From Erythrobacter sp. (lineage in GTDB: Bacteria > Pseudomonadota > Alphaproteobacteria > Sphingomonadales > Sphingomonadaceae): a DNA stretch of 64,000 nucleotides. The position numbers and the translations under genes were made by a program. Under the pieces are notes generated by a model. The model ran no database searches. It saw only the letters and a program-made list of their open reading frames with translations, and had not been told where the DNA came from. This document shows, piece after piece, positions 7,637-17,541 of this stretch (position 1 is its first letter; every line of letters begins with the position of its first letter). The stretch lies in the NCBI GenBank assembly GCA_029937545.1, contig JAPYPR010000002.1, positions 62,001 to 126,000 on the forward strand, given 5' to 3'.

Positions 7637-9676
7637 ATGAAGAAGACCTTGCTGGCAGCCTCGGCGCTTGCCGCTTCGACCTTGATGACTGGTGTCGGCC
7701 ATGCCGAGCACCACGCGCTATCCGAATACGAACTGATCGACCGCAGCGAACTGTTCGGCAATCCGGTCGCTTCGCAAGGGCGCATCAGCCCGGATGGCGA
7801 GTGGGTCAGTTGGATCGCGCCCGACGATGGTGTGATGAACGTTTGGGTCGCGCCGGCCTCCGATCCCTCCAACGGCAAGGTCGTCACCGACGACCGCCAT
7901 CGCGGGATTTCCAACCACCTCTGGTCGGTCGACAGCAAATACGTGTTGTTCGTGAAGGACAATAACGGGGACGAGAACTTCCACGTCTACGCCACCGACC
8001 CGCGCACCGGCGAAACGCGCGACCTCACGCCGCTGGAAGATGGCATCCGCGCGCAGTTGATGGGTGCCAGCCGCGACCGGCCGGGCGTGATCCTGGTCGG
8101 CACGAACGAGCGCAATCCGCAGCTGACCGATCTCTACGAATACAATATCGAGACCGGCGAGCGGACGCTGATCGCCGAGAACCCCGGCTATGCGTCCTTC
8201 ATCACCGACAATACCTACAAGCCGCGCATGGCGATGATCCCGCAGCCCGATGGCGGGATGCAGGCAGTCTATCTCAACGAGGACCTGACGCCGGGCGATG
8301 TGTTCGCGGACATTCCCAGCGAGGACATGCTGAACACCAACATCGTCCAGTTCTCGCGCGACAACAACACGGTCTACATGATCGACAGCCGCGACCGGAA
8401 CCTCGCGGCGGGTGTCGCGGTCGACCTTGCGACCGGCGAACGGCGCGTGATCGTGGAGCCGGAGCAGGCCGATCTCAGCAACATCATGGTCGATAACGAT
8501 ACCTACGAGCCGATCGCCTATTCGACCAATTACCTGAAGAGCGAATGGACTCCGCTGACCGACGAGGCGCGGGCCGAACTCGCCTTCCTCGATGCCAATC
8601 TGGAGGGCGAATTCCAGGTCACCTCGCGCTCGCAGGACGATAATACCTGGATCGTCTACGACGGCTCGGCACAAGCGCCCGGCCAGTATTACGTTTACGA
8701 TCGCACCGCCGATACGCTGACCCCGTGGTTCGCCACGCGGCCCGATCTTGCCGATGCGCCGCTGCAGCCGATGCATCCGCTGGAGCTGAAGTCCCGCGAC
8801 GGCAAGACGCTGGTGTCCTATCTCACCCTGCCGCCGGGCAGCGACGCCGATGGCGACGGGCGGCCTGACGAGGCTGTGCCGATGCTGCTGTGGGTTCATG
8901 GCGGCCCGTGGGCGCGCGACGGCTATGGCTACAACACGATCCACCAATGGATGGCCAATCGCGGCTATGCCGTGCTGAGCGTGAATTACCGCGGCTCGAC
9001 CGGCTTCGGGAAGGAATTCACCAATGCCGCGGTCGGCGAATTTGCCGGCAAGATGCACGACGATCTGATCGATGCGGTCGACTGGGCCGTGGGCGAGGGC
9101 ATCGCGCAGGAAGACAAGGTCGCCATCGGCGGCGGCAGCTATGGCGGATACGCTACATTGATCGGCGTCACCTTCACGCCGGACAAGTTTGCCTGCGGTG
9201 TCGATATCGTCGGCCCGTCCAGCCTCGTCACGTTGATCGAAAGCTTCCCCGAATACTGGAAGCCGTTCCTCGCCGGCACCTGGTATCGCTATGTTGGCGA
9301 TCCGAGCGATCCGCAGGCCCGCGAAGACCTGCTGGCCCGCTCTGCCATCAGCCGGATCGACGATATCAGGGTGCCCCTGCTGGTCGGGCAGGGCGGCAAC
9401 GATCCGCGCGTGACCAAGCCTGAAGCCGACAATCTCGTAGCGGCGATGCAGGCGAAGAATCTGCCGGTGACCTATATCAACTATCCCGACGAAGGGCACG
9501 GCTTCCAGAAGCCCGAGAACCGCCAGAGCTTCTTTGCCGCGATGGAAGGTTTCCTCGGCACCTGCCTCGGCGGGCGCGTGCAGCCGATCGGCGACAGCTT
9601 CGAAGGCAGCTCCGCGGAAATCCTCGCGGGCACCGAATATGTCGAAGGACTGGGGGATATCTCCACCGGCGAATGA
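7637..9676 (+). CDS. S9 family peptidase (prolyl oligopeptidase type), exported
   Basis: The 679-residue protein has a signal peptide (MKKTLLAASALAASTLMTG, cleaved near GHA). A beta-propeller-like N-terminal half follows, then an alpha/beta-hydrolase peptidase domain. The nucleophile is Ser501 in GGGSYGGYATL, with the Asp in GGNDPRVTKPEA and the His in PDEGHGFQKPENR completing the triad. Such enzymes clip short peptides in the periplasm, often as dipeptidyl or acylaminoacyl peptidases. A strong AGGAGG ribosome site precedes the ATG. Its position inside the propionate cluster is curious, because amino acid release could supply propionyl-CoA from Val, Ile, Met and Thr, but that link is inference. 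Confidence 0.9.
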   Translation: MKKTLLAASALAASTLMTGVGHAEHHALSEYELIDRSELFGNPVASQGRISPDGEWVSWIAPDDGVMNVWVAPASDPSNGKVVTDDRHRGISNHLWSVDSKYVLFVKDNNGDENFHVYATDPRTGETRDLTPLEDGIRAQLMGASRDRPGVILVGTNERNPQLTDLYEYNIETGERTLIAENPGYASFITDNTYKPRMAMIPQPDGGMQAVYLNEDLTPGDVFADIPSEDMLNTNIVQFSRDNNTVYMIDSRDRNLAAGVAVDLATGERRVIVEPEQADLSNIMVDNDTYEPIAYSTNYLKSEWTPLTDEARAELAFLDANLEGEFQVTSRSQDDNTWIVYDGSAQAPGQYYVYDRTADTLTPWFATRPDLADAPLQPMHPLELKSRDGKTLVSYLTLPPGSDADGDGRPDEAVPMLLWVHGGPWARDGYGYNTIHQWMANRGYAVLSVNYRGSTGFGKEFTNAAVGEFAGKMHDDLIDAVDWAVGEGIAQEDKVAIGGGSYGGYATLIGVTFTPDKFACGVDIVGPSSLVTLIESFPEYWKPFLAGTWYRYVGDPSDPQAREDLLARSAISRIDDIRVPLLVGQGGNDPRVTKPEADNLVAAMQAKNLPVTYINYPDEGHGFQKPENRQSFFAAMEGFLGTCLGGRVQPIGDSFEGSSAEILAGTEYVEGLGDISTGE

Positions 9677-9756
9677 TTTCGCCCGTATAGGCATTGCAAT
9701 GGGTGGCGCGGTTCCGTTAGCGGGATCCCGCCATTCGTTTTTGCAGGAGTTGGCGC

Positions 9757-10218
9757 ATGAAACTCGGTCGTCTCAACCACATCGGCGTCGCCACGCCCTC
9801 GATCGAGGAATCGATCGCATATTACCGCGACGTCATGGGCGCGACGAAGATCCGCGAGCCGTTCGATCTGGAAGAACAAGGCGTGAAGGTCTGCTTCGTT
9901 GATACGCCCGGCGATCCGACCGAGAGCGGCCCTAGCTTCGGCACGCAGATCGAGCTGATCGAGCCGCTGTCCGATGCCTCGCCCATCGCCGGTTTCCTCG
10001 CCAAGAACCCGGCGGGCGGGCAGCACCACCTGTGCTACGAAGTCGAGGATATCGAGGAAGCGCGCAGCTGGTTCGAGGAGAAGGGCAAGCGTATCCTCGG
10101 TCCCACGCGCATCGGCGCGCATGGCACGCCGATCTTTTTCCTCCACCCCAAAGACATGATGGGCCAGCTGACCGAGATCATGGAAACGCCCAAGGAAACG
10201 ACGCACTGGTCGAATTAG
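9757..10218 (+). CDS. mce: methylmalonyl-CoA epimerase
   Basis: The 153-residue protein belongs to the vicinal oxygen chelate fold. It starts with KLGRLNHIGVATPSIEESI, containing the first metal-binding His, and has GQHHLCYEVEDIEEA with the second, plus the closing Glu in MGQLTEIMETPK. The enzyme interconverts (2S)- and (2R)-methylmalonyl-CoA between the carboxylase and the mutase, both of which are encoded in the same cluster. The AGGAG at ideal spacing supports the start. The gene lies 80 bases after the peptidase and ends with TAG. Confidence 0.95.
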   Translation: MKLGRLNHIGVATPSIEESIAYYRDVMGATKIREPFDLEEQGVKVCFVDTPGDPTESGPSFGTQIELIEPLSDASPIAGFLAKNPAGGQHHLCYEVEDIEEARSWFEEKGKRILGPTRIGAHGTPIFFLHPKDMMGQLTEIMETPKETTHWSN

Positions 10219-10238
10219 GGCCAGACCGTCCTCCTAGC

Positions 10239-10292
10239 GAAAGCTGGGATCGAGTGCAGACAGGCGCTAGACCGATAGCGATCCCAGCTTTC
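10239..10292. repeat. dispersed-type intergenic inverted repeat
   Basis: GAAAGCTGGGATCG and CGATCCCAGCTTTC form a perfect 14-base-pair stem around a 26-base loop. The right arm continues as TCTGGAATGACG. This ending is typical of REP-like repeats scattered between genes in sphingomonads. It occupies nearly the whole mce-mcm gap and could lower downstream expression or stabilise the upstream message. Confidence 0.7.
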
Positions 10293-10308
10293 TCTGGAAT
10301 GACGTGAG

Positions 10309-12471
10309 ATGGAAATGACCGACAAACCCACCTACGCCGACTGGAAGTCCCTTGCCGACAAGGAGGTGAAGGGCCGCGATCTGACCTGGCACACGCCGGA
10401 AGGGATCGCCGTCAAGCCGCTCTATACTAGCGAGGATACTACCGATCTCGACCCCGGCGTCCCCGGCATCGCGCCATTTACGCGCGGACCCTATGCCTCG
10501 ATGTACACGGGCCGCCCCTGGACGATCCGACAGTACGCGGGCTTTTCGACTGCCGAGGAATCGAACGCCTTCTATCGCCGCAATCTCGCGGCGGGTCAGA
10601 AAGGGCTCTCGGTCGCCTTCGACCTCGCCACGCACCGAGGCTATGACAGCGACCACCCGCGCGTGGTCGGCGATGTGGGCAAGGCGGGCGTTGCGATCGA
10701 CACCGTGCGCGACATGGAGATCCTGTTCGACCAGATCCCGCTCGACACGATGAGCGTATCCATGACGATGAACGGCGCGGTGATTCCCGTGCTCGCCTTC
10801 TACATCGTCGCAGCGGAGCGGCAGGGGGTCAGTCAGGACAAGCTCGCCGGGACCATCCAGAACGACATTCTCAAGGAGTTCATGGTCCGCAACACCTATA
10901 TCTACCCGCCCGAACCGAGCATGCGGATCGTTTCGGACATCATCGCATATACCAGCTCCAACATGCCGAAATTCAACAGTATTTCGATCTCGGGCTACCA
11001 TATGCACGAGGCCGGGGCGACGGCGGTGCAGGAACTGGCCTTCACCATTGCCGACGGCAAGGAATACGCCAAGCGCGCGATGGAAGCGGGTCTCGATATC
11101 GACGCCTTCGCGCCGCGCCTGTCCTTCTTCTGGGGCATCGGCATGAACTTCTTCATGGAGATCGCCAAGATGCGCGCTGCGCGTCATCTGTGGCACGATG
11201 TCATGACCGATCTTGGCGCGCAGAACCCCAAGTCGAAGATGCTGCGCACCCATTGCCAGACCAGCGGCGTGAGCCTGCAGGAGCAGGACCCTTACAACAA
11301 CGTCATCCGCACCACGATCGAGGCGATGGCAGCGGTGCTGGGCGGCACGCAGAGCTTGCACACGAACGCGCTGGACGAGGCCATCGCGCTCCCCACCGAC
11401 TTCTCCGCCCGCATCGCGCGCAACACACAGCTGGTGATCCAGGAAGAGACCGGGATCACCAATGTCGCCGATCCGCTGGGCGGCAGCTATTATATCGAGA
11501 GTCTCACCGCCGCGCTTGTGGAGCAGGCCAAGGCCATGCTCGACGAGGTCGAGGCGGCGGGCGGCATGACCGAATATGTCGCCAGCGGTAAGCCGAAGGC
11601 GCAGATCGAGGAGGCTGCCGCGGCCAAGCAGGCCAGCGTCGACCGGGGCGAGACCGTGATCGTCGGCGTCAACAAGTACCGCCGCGACAAGGAAGACGAG
11701 ATCGACACGCTCGATATCGACAACCACGCCGTGCGCCAGAGCCAGATCGCCCGCCTCGAAAAGGTCCGCGCGGGTCGCGACGAATTCGCCTGCAAGGCCG
11801 CGCTCGACGCGCTGGCACGCGGCGCGGCGCAGCGGGAGGGTAACTTGCTTGCGCTGGCAGTCGAAGCCGCGCGCCACGATGCGACGCTGGGTGAAATCAG
11901 CCAGGCGATGGAAGACGCCTATGGCCGCTACGATACCATGCCGAAGCCTGTGCGCGGCGTGTATTCCGAAGCCTATTCGGACGACGATCGCTATGCTCAG
12001 GTGGTCGAGGGCGTGAAGGCGGTCGAGCGCCGCTTGGGCCGCGCGCCCAAGCTGATGGTCGCGAAGATGGGTCAGGATGGCCACGACCGCGGCGCGAACG
12101 TGATCGCATCCGCCTTTGCCGACATGGGCTTCGAGGTCGTGTCCGGGCCGCTGTTCCAGACCCCGCAGGAAACGCGCGACATGGCGCTGCAAAACGATGT
12201 GGATGCCATCGGCGCGAGCAGTCTCGCAGCGGGCCACAAAACCCTCATCCCCGAACTGATCGGCCTACTGAAAGATGCGGGCCGCAGCGACATCAAGGTG
12301 ATCGCCGGCGGCGTGATCCCGCAGAAGGATTACGACTTCCTCCGCGATGCCGGGGTGCAGGGCATCTACGGACCGGGCAGCAACGTGGTCGAATGCGCGG
12401 CGGACGTGCTGCGGTTGCTGGGGCACAATATGCCGCCCGCGGGCGAGAATCTGGACGAGGCGGCGGAGTGA
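10309..12471 (+). CDS. scpA: methylmalonyl-CoA mutase, single-chain form
   Basis: At 720 residues this is the homodimeric type carrying both catalytic and cobalamin domains. The N-terminal TIM barrel includes [18 protein letters not shown] and [18 protein letters not shown]. The C-terminal B12 domain has the axial ligand His592 in [13 protein letters not shown], and the later [12 protein letters not shown] is also typical. It converts (R)-methylmalonyl-CoA to succinyl-CoA, finishing propionate assimilation. No MeaB-type chaperone gene lies in the window. The annotated ATG may be replaced by the next Met two codons later ([10 protein letters not shown]); the ribosome site is weak for both. The downstream gene overlaps its stop through GTGA. 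Confidence 0.95.
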   Translation: MEMTDKPTYADWKSLADKEVKGRDLTWHTPEGIAVKPLYTSEDTTDLDPGVPGIAPFTRGPYASMYTGRPWTIRQYAGFSTAEESNAFYRRNLAAGQKGLSVAFDLATHRGYDSDHPRVVGDVGKAGVAIDTVRDMEILFDQIPLDTMSVSMTMNGAVIPVLAFYIVAAERQGVSQDKLAGTIQNDILKEFMVRNTYIYPPEPSMRIVSDIIAYTSSNMPKFNSISISGYHMHEAGATAVQELAFTIADGKEYAKRAMEAGLDIDAFAPRLSFFWGIGMNFFMEIAKMRAARHLWHDVMTDLGAQNPKSKMLRTHCQTSGVSLQEQDPYNNVIRTTIEAMAAVLGGTQSLHTNALDEAIALPTDFSARIARNTQLVIQEETGITNVADPLGGSYYIESLTAALVEQAKAMLDEVEAAGGMTEYVASGKPKAQIEEAAAAKQASVDRGETVIVGVNKYRRDKEDEIDTLDIDNHAVRQSQIARLEKVRAGRDEFACKAALDALARGAAQREGNLLALAVEAARHDATLGEISQAMEDAYGRYDTMPKPVRGVYSEAYSDDDRYAQVVEGVKAVERRLGRAPKLMVAKMGQDGHDRGANVIASAFADMGFEVVSGPLFQTPQETRDMALQNDVDAIGASSLAAGHKTLIPELIGLLKDAGRSDIKVIAGGVIPQKDYDFLRDAGVQGIYGPGSNVVECAADVLRLLGHNMPPAGENLDEAAE

Positions 12472-12713
12472 GCTTCTCAGATCGCCCTGATGGTTTCAGC
12501 CTAAGGAAATCAGGCTTCTTCCTACTGATGCTCATCCTTGGCATCGCAACCATCTTCCTGCTCATGGCGTGGTCGATGTCCTTCTACGACTTGGACTTAG
12601 TGGAAGCGCCGAGAAGCCTTGATGTCGCCGATCTCGTTATCCCCGCAGCTTGGGTAATTTCTGCTGCTCTGCTCTGGCTCTATTTTCGACTTTTCATGCG
12701 AGACAAAAATTGA
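12468..12713 (+). CDS. small two-helix membrane protein
   Basis: This frame starts with a GTG that overlaps the mutase stop (GTGA) and ends with a TGA overlapping the bioB start. Such translational coupling argues that it is real. The 81-residue product has two hydrophobic segments, about residues 16-38 ([20 protein letters not shown]) and 56-76 ([19 protein letters not shown]), with a Lys/Asp C-terminus. The track lists a longer version reading back into scpA, which is unlikely. No family is recognised. Its place between a B12 enzyme and biotin synthase might hint at cofactor uptake, but nothing in the sequence shows this. Confidence 0.65.
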   Translation: MSFSDRPDGFSLRKSGFFLLMLILGIATIFLLMAWSMSFYDLDLVEAPRSLDVADLVIPAAWVISAALLWLYFRLFMRDKN

Positions 12714-13726
12714 CCCAAATCCGCACCGACTGGACCCGCGAGGAAATCGCGGACCTCTTCGACCTCCCCTTCACCGAACTGCTTTTCCGTGCAGCCACGG
12801 TCCACCGCGAATTCCATCCGCCCGAGCAGATCCAGCTTTGCACGCTGCTGTCGATCAAGACCGGCGGGTGTCCGGAGGATTGCGGCTATTGCTCGCAGTC
12901 GGTGAAGGCCGACAGCGGCGTCGAGCCGACCAAGCTGATGGAGGTGCAGTCTGTTCTCCAGCGCGCGGCTCAGGCGAAGGATGCAGGCAGCCAGCGCTTC
13001 TGCATGGGCGCGGCGTGGCGCAACCCCAAGGACCGCGATATGCCTGCGATCGTCGAGATCGTGAAGGGCGTGCGCGCAATGGGGCTGGAGACCTGCATGA
13101 CGCTGGGCATGCTGACGCCGAAACAGGCGGATATGCTGAAGGACGCCGGGCTCGACTACTATAATCACAATGTCGACACCGGGCCGGAATATTACGAGCG
13201 CGTGATCTCGACTCGCAACTATCAGGACCGGCTCGATACGCTGCAAAACGTGCGCGACGCGGGCATCAATGTGTGCAGCGGCGGGATCGTGGGCATGGGC
13301 GAAACGCGGGAGGACCGCGTCGGCTTCGTCCACACGCTCGCCACGCTGGAACGCCATCCCGAAAGCGTGCCGGTCAACGCGTTGGTGCCGGTCAAGGGCA
13401 CGGTGCTGGGCGACATGCTGGCCGACACCCCGCTCGCCAAGATCGACGATATCGAGTTCGTGCGCACCGTGGCGGTGGCGCGCATCTGTATGCCGATGAG
13501 CATGGTGCGCCTTTCTGCGGGCCGCGAGTCGATGTCCGAAGCGACGCAGGCGCTGTGCTTCATGGCGGGTGCGAATTCCATTTTCACCGGCGACAAGCTG
13601 CTGACCACACCCAATGCGGGCGACGATAGCGACGGCGCGCTGCTCACCAAGCTCGGCATGACGGCGCTGCAGCAGGAAGAACCTATGCGGGCTTGCAAGG
13701 TGGCGGAGCGAGAGCCGGCTGAGTGA
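12710..13726 (+). CDS. bioB: biotin synthase
   Basis: The radical-SAM enzyme carries the CxxxCxxC cluster as CPEDCGYC (Cys54, Cys58, Cys61 from the chosen start), and [20 protein letters not shown] is diagnostic. Later MYNHNVDT-like ([13 protein letters not shown]), [13 protein letters not shown] and the C-terminal [17 protein letters not shown] match BioB throughout. It inserts sulfur into dethiobiotin. The track ORF begins 60 bases earlier in the preceding gene, but homology starts at [13 protein letters not shown], whose TTG at 12710 overlaps the previous stop. Other biotin genes are absent, so bioB seems placed here to serve the biotin-dependent carboxylase encoded at both ends of the cluster. 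Confidence 0.94.
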   Translation: MTQIRTDWTREEIADLFDLPFTELLFRAATVHREFHPPEQIQLCTLLSIKTGGCPEDCGYCSQSVKADSGVEPTKLMEVQSVLQRAAQAKDAGSQRFCMGAAWRNPKDRDMPAIVEIVKGVRAMGLETCMTLGMLTPKQADMLKDAGLDYYNHNVDTGPEYYERVISTRNYQDRLDTLQNVRDAGINVCSGGIVGMGETREDRVGFVHTLATLERHPESVPVNALVPVKGTVLGDMLADTPLAKIDDIEFVRTVAVARICMPMSMVRLSAGRESMSEATQALCFMAGANSIFTGDKLLTTPNAGDDSDGALLTKLGMTALQQEEPMRACKVAEREPAE

Positions 13727-13740
13727 TAGCCTCATTACTT

Positions 13741-13828
13741 CGTCGCCCCGGCCCCCGAGCCGGGGTCCAGCTGCCGTTCGGCGCAGCGCTCAAAGGAAGC
13801 TGGACCCCGGATCAAGTCCGGGGTGACG
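13741..13828. repeat. REP-like GC-rich repeat element
   Basis: CCGGGGTCCAGCT (13760-13772) and AGCTGGACCCCGG (13798-13810) form a perfect 13-base-pair stem. The outer CCCCGG...GAGCCGGGG and CCCCGGATCAAGTCCGGGG arms add further hairpins, ending in GTGACGG. This pattern is a common dispersed intergenic repeat of sphingomonads. It fills the gap between bioB and the DUF3445 gene and ends eight bases before that gene's presumed TTG start, so it may have displaced the original translation signals. Confidence 0.7.
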
Positions 13829-13835
13829 GTGGTGT

Positions 13836-14630
13836 TTGCCTTTAGGCTTCTCTGTCGACGAACTGCTGCCCCGCGCTCGGGGTGGAGGCGTGCTCAAGAT
13901 GGGGCTTGCCAAATTGCACGAGGGCGAGTGGCTCCAACCCGATCCCGACCTTGAAGCGCGCGCGGCAGGCTTCGCGGCCTACCCCGAGGGCATCCAGCTT
14001 TCCCCGCAAGGCGAGGCACCCGGGGCAGAACTCGCTGCCATGCTCTGTCTTTCCGGCAGCCTTCCCGAAGCGGCTCGTGCGCATCACGAGGATATGTGCC
14101 TCCTCACCCTGCGTCCCGGCGACAAGCAATACCGCCTCGTTGGCGCGGCGGTCGCTTGGCCTTCCGACTGGACGCCAGCCGACAAGCTGGGCCTGCCATT
14201 GCGCGCGCTTCATGCCCCAATACAAGGTTACGAGGAGCAGCTCGCCAGCGGGGTCGACAACTTCATGGGCAAGCTCAAGCCAGACGCGATTTACGGCCGT
14301 TGCAACTGGTTTGTGGCTGCTACCGGAAAGCCCCGCTGGGTCGCCGAGCCGCCCGAACGAGCCTTCGCCCATGTCACTCCCGAGAACGCTGGCGAGACGC
14401 TGTTCGTGCGCTCCGAGCGCCAGACGCTGCGCCGCCTGCCACAGACCGGCGCAATCCTCTTCACGGTCGGTGTTTACGTTGCGCCATTCGGACAGCTCTC
14501 GCAGCCGAATCGCCAACGCCTCGCCGCGGCTGTCGCCAGCCTCGTCGAAGGCGAGGGCGACCGGCGCGGCACAGGGGCTTACGCTGGCGCCTTAATCGGC
14601 TATGCGAACCGGAGAGAGGAAACGTCATGA
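13836..14630 (+). CDS. DUF3445 / heme-dependent oxidative N-demethylase-like protein
   Basis: The 264-residue protein matches the DUF3445 family, some members of which are heme-dependent oxidative N-demethylases. Recognisable stretches are HEDMCLLTLRPGDKQYRLVG, the central VAWPSDWTPADKLGLPLRAL-like region with IHxPxxGYE (LHAPIQGYEEQL), and FVRSERQTLRRLPQTGAILF. The substrate in this organism is unknown. The start is uncertain: TTG at 13836 sits just after a repeat element and lacks a clear ribosome site, while an internal ATG at 13899 (MGLAKLHEGEW) is an alternative. The stop overlaps the next ATG (ATGA), indicating coupling with the LprI-like gene. Confidence 0.78.
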   Translation: MPLGFSVDELLPRARGGGVLKMGLAKLHEGEWLQPDPDLEARAAGFAAYPEGIQLSPQGEAPGAELAAMLCLSGSLPEAARAHHEDMCLLTLRPGDKQYRLVGAAVAWPSDWTPADKLGLPLRALHAPIQGYEEQLASGVDNFMGKLKPDAIYGRCNWFVAATGKPRWVAEPPERAFAHVTPENAGETLFVRSERQTLRRLPQTGAILFTVGVYVAPFGQLSQPNRQRLAAAVASLVEGEGDRRGTGAYAGALIGYANRREETS

Positions 14631-15043
14631 GCCTAATCGCCGCTGCGCTGGTCATCGCCGCGCAGGCCACTAAGCCCGATCCGCTGCCGCCGTGCGACCG
14701 CGCACGGGCCGAGCGCGGGGTGCAAAGCGCGATGAATTTCTGCGCGCACCGCGACTATCTCAAGGCCGATCGTGCGCTGAATGTCCAGTGGACAAAGACC
14801 GCCGCGGCAATGCGCGCCATGGATAGGGGCGACTTCGTGCCTGACGACGGCAGGCCGGGCTATTTCGACACGCTGCTGAAGTCCCAGCGCGCCTGGATCG
14901 CCTATCGCAACGCGCATTGCACCAGCGCGGGCTATCAGGCACGGGGCGGCACTATGGAACCTATGCTGGTGAGCTTTTGCCTCACCGACCTGACCGAACA
15001 ACGAATCAAGCAATTGCGCCAGCTGGCGGAGAAACCCGAATAA
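14627..15043 (+). CDS. exported DUF1311 (LprI-like) protein
   Basis: The 138-residue product starts at an ATG overlapping the previous stop, with GGAGAGAGG upstream. A short hydrophobic leader (MSLIAAALVIAAQA) suggests export. The mature part has the DUF1311/LprI pattern: CDRARAERGVQSAMNFCAH, then a long helix LKADRALNVQWTKTAAAM, LLKSQRAWIAYRNAHCTSAG and CLTDLTEQRIKQLRQ. Four Cys residues probably form disulfides. LprI-type proteins inhibit lysozymes or help periplasmic proteins fold; the role here is unknown. The track hides it inside a longer out-of-family ORF. The last base of its TAA begins the pccA ATG. Confidence 0.85.
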   Translation: MSLIAAALVIAAQATKPDPLPPCDRARAERGVQSAMNFCAHRDYLKADRALNVQWTKTAAAMRAMDRGDFVPDDGRPGYFDTLLKSQRAWIAYRNAHCTSAGYQARGGTMEPMLVSFCLTDLTEQRIKQLRQLAEKPE

Positions 15044-17100
15044 TGTTCTCGAAAATCCTGATTGCCAACCGCGGCGAAATCGCCTGCCGCGTCATCAAGA
15101 CTGCCCGGCGCATGGGGATCGCCACCGTTGCGGTCTATTCCGATGCAGACGCTCGCGCGCCTTTCGTACGCATGGCGGACGAGGCTGTGCATATCGGCCC
15201 GGCGCAGGCGTCGGAAAGCTACCTCGTCGCGGACAAGATCATCGCCGCGTGCAAGCAGACCGGGGCCGAGGCGGTTCATCCGGGCTATGGCTTCCTGTCC
15301 GAGCGTGCGAGCTTCGTCGAGGCGCTCGCTGCCGAAAATATCGCCTTTATCGGCCCGCCGGCCGATGTGATCGCTGCGATGGGCGACAAGATCGAATCCA
15401 AGAAGATCGCTCGCGAAGCTGGCGTAAACGTCGTCCCCGGCTTTGTCGGCGAAATCCGCGATACGGACCACGCGGTCGAGATCAGCGACGACATCGGCTA
15501 TCCGGTGATGATGAAGGCCAGCGCGGGCGGCGGGGGCAAGGGTATGCGCCTCGCCTATAGTGAGAAGGACGTCCGCGAAGGGTTCGAAGCGACCAAGCGC
15601 GAAGGCCTCAACAGCTTCGGCGACGACCGCGTCTTCATCGAGAAATTCATCGAGGATCCGCGACACATCGAAATCCAGATCCTCGGCGACAAGCACGGCA
15701 ATGTGCTCTATCTCAACGAACGCGAATGCAGCATCCAGCGCCGCCACCAGAAGGTGGTGGAAGAAGCGCCGTCTCCCTTCGTCACACCAAAGATGCGCAA
15801 GGCCATGGGCGAGCAGTGCGTCGCGCTGTCGAAGGCCGTCGGTTATCACAGCGCCGGCACGGTCGAACTGATCGTCAGCGGAGCGGACAAGACCGGCGAG
15901 AGCTTTTATTTCCTCGAAATGAACACCCGGCTGCAGGTCGAACATCCGGTCACAGAGATGATCACCGGCGTCGATCTGGTCGAATGGATGATTCGCGTGG
16001 CGGCGGGCGAGAAGCTCGCCATGACGCAGGACGATATCAAGATCGACGGGTGGGCGATCGAGAACCGCGTTTATGCCGAAGATCCCTACCGCGGGTTCCT
16101 CCCGAGCATCGGACGGCTGGTCCATTATCAGCCGCCGGTCGAACCCTGGACCGACGACGGCTCCGCAAACGGCCGGCGCGGTGTCGACGGTATCCGCGTC
16201 GACGATGGTGTCTACGAGGGCGGCGAGGTCTCGATCCACTACGACCCGATGATCGCCAAGCTGGTGACCTGGGGTGAGACGCGCGACGAGGCGGCGGACC
16301 TGCAGGTCAAGGCGCTCGATGCTTTCCGGATCGAAGGGCTGGGCCATAACGTCGATTTCCTCAGCGCGATCATGCAGCACCCGCGCTTTCGCTCGGGCGA
16401 GCTGACAACCGGCTTTATCGCCGAGGAATATCCCGAGGGCTTCGAAGGGGCGCCTGCGGACGAACGCCTTACCCGCGTTCTCGCAGCGGTCGGCGGCGTG
16501 ATTGCGACCGCCGATGCCGATCGGGCGCGGCGGATCGATCAGCAGCTCGACGGCGATTTCTACGCGCCGGGCGACTGGAGCATCCGTATAGGCGAACGCG
16601 AGGAAGGCTCGACTACTCACGAAGTCAGACTGGTCGAGGACGCGATTAGCGTCGACGGCGAGCCGGTGGTGCTCGAGATGGAATACACTCCGGGCGAGAC
16701 CATGGTCGAGGTTGCGCTCTACGGAGAGGATTCCGCTGAGTCCGAAGCAACCTACACGCTCCAGCTATCGCCGACGCGCACCGGCTATGCCGTCACCACC
16801 CGCGGTGCGACGCACCAACTGCGTATCCTGCAGAGCCGCATCGCCCAACTTGCGGGTCACATGATCGAGAAGGAGCCGCCCGATCTTTCCAAGATGCTCA
16901 TCTGTCCGATGCCGGGCCTGCTTGTAAAATTGCATGTCGGTGAGGGCGACGAAGTCCAGCCGGGCCAGCCGCTCGCAACCGTTGAAGCAATGAAGATGGA
17001 AAACATCCTGCGCGCCGAGAAAGAGGCCGTCGTCAGCAGGATCAACGCGGGAGAAGGCGATAGTCTCGCAGTCGATGAGGTCATCTTGGAGCTCGAATAG
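15043..17100 (+). CDS. pccA: propionyl-CoA carboxylase alpha (biotin carboxylase/carrier) subunit
   Basis: The protein starts MFSKILIANRGEIACRVIKT and has 685 residues. Its biotin carboxylase domain shows the ATP-grasp glycine loop KASAGGGGKGMRLAYS, the RDCSIQRRHQK-equivalent ECSIQRRHQKVVEEAPSP, and NTRLQVEHPVTE. A BT-like linker follows, then a carrier domain with the biotinylated Lys651 in VEAMKMEN. It carboxylates biotin for transfer by PccB. The start overlaps the LprI-like stop as TAATG; the longer track ORF is an artefact of reading back into that gene. The subunits lie at opposite ends of the cluster, about 7.5 kb apart, which is unusual but common in this clade. Confidence 0.95.
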   Translation: MFSKILIANRGEIACRVIKTARRMGIATVAVYSDADARAPFVRMADEAVHIGPAQASESYLVADKIIAACKQTGAEAVHPGYGFLSERASFVEALAAENIAFIGPPADVIAAMGDKIESKKIAREAGVNVVPGFVGEIRDTDHAVEISDDIGYPVMMKASAGGGGKGMRLAYSEKDVREGFEATKREGLNSFGDDRVFIEKFIEDPRHIEIQILGDKHGNVLYLNERECSIQRRHQKVVEEAPSPFVTPKMRKAMGEQCVALSKAVGYHSAGTVELIVSGADKTGESFYFLEMNTRLQVEHPVTEMITGVDLVEWMIRVAAGEKLAMTQDDIKIDGWAIENRVYAEDPYRGFLPSIGRLVHYQPPVEPWTDDGSANGRRGVDGIRVDDGVYEGGEVSIHYDPMIAKLVTWGETRDEAADLQVKALDAFRIEGLGHNVDFLSAIMQHPRFRSGELTTGFIAEEYPEGFEGAPADERLTRVLAAVGGVIATADADRARRIDQQLDGDFYAPGDWSIRIGEREEGSTTHEVRLVEDAISVDGEPVVLEMEYTPGETMVEVALYGEDSAESEATYTLQLSPTRTGYAVTTRGATHQLRILQSRIAQLAGHMIEKEPPDLSKMLICPMPGLLVKLHVGEGDEVQPGQPLATVEAMKMENILRAEKEAVVSRINAGEGDSLAVDEVILELE

Positions 17101-17280
17101 ATCAGCCAGTCTGCCGGAAGACATCGGCCTGCCGAAAGAATGTTGCCGGAATTCGCCATCGTGCGATTATTTTGTCTCGGTGCGGGGCAAACGTGGTCAA
17201 CGCGCTTTAAAAGATTCGCCGTCAGACCGATACTGTGCGCCTTCGGATCGCTTCTGAGGCACTAGGCACAGGAGTTACGC

Positions 17281-17541
17281 ATGGCACACAAGGGAACAGG
17301 ATTCTTCGATACGCGGGGCAATTATCATAAGACCCCGGAGGACGCGACGATCGCGGACCTCGCAGGCATTCTCGGCAAGATCGGCGATGGCGACAGCCTC
17401 GCCCCCGGCATTGCGCAAATGCTGTTGGAGCGGCGCAGCGAGATCGAGCGGTTGTTCGCCGAACACGATACGATGATGGCGGACTACCAGCCTGTCGGCG
17501 CCGGGGCGAAGGTCACCCGGCTCGAACCACGAGCTAGCTGA
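17281..17541 (+). CDS. small hypothetical protein
   Basis: An 86-residue soluble protein begins MAHKGTGFFDTRGNYHKTPE at an ATG preceded by CAGGAG at six bases. It contains two likely helices, including MLLERRSEIERLFAEHDTMM. No known domain is recognised. The good ribosome site, normal codon use and clear ATG favour a real gene. The 180-base gap upstream holds no ORF but must contain its promoter; CTTTAAAAG near 17211 is the only AT-rich patch. It converges on the decayed cyclase gene with no gap. Confidence 0.65.
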   Translation: MAHKGTGFFDTRGNYHKTPEDATIADLAGILGKIGDGDSLAPGIAQMLLERRSEIERLFAEHDTMMADYQPVGAGAKVTRLEPRAS

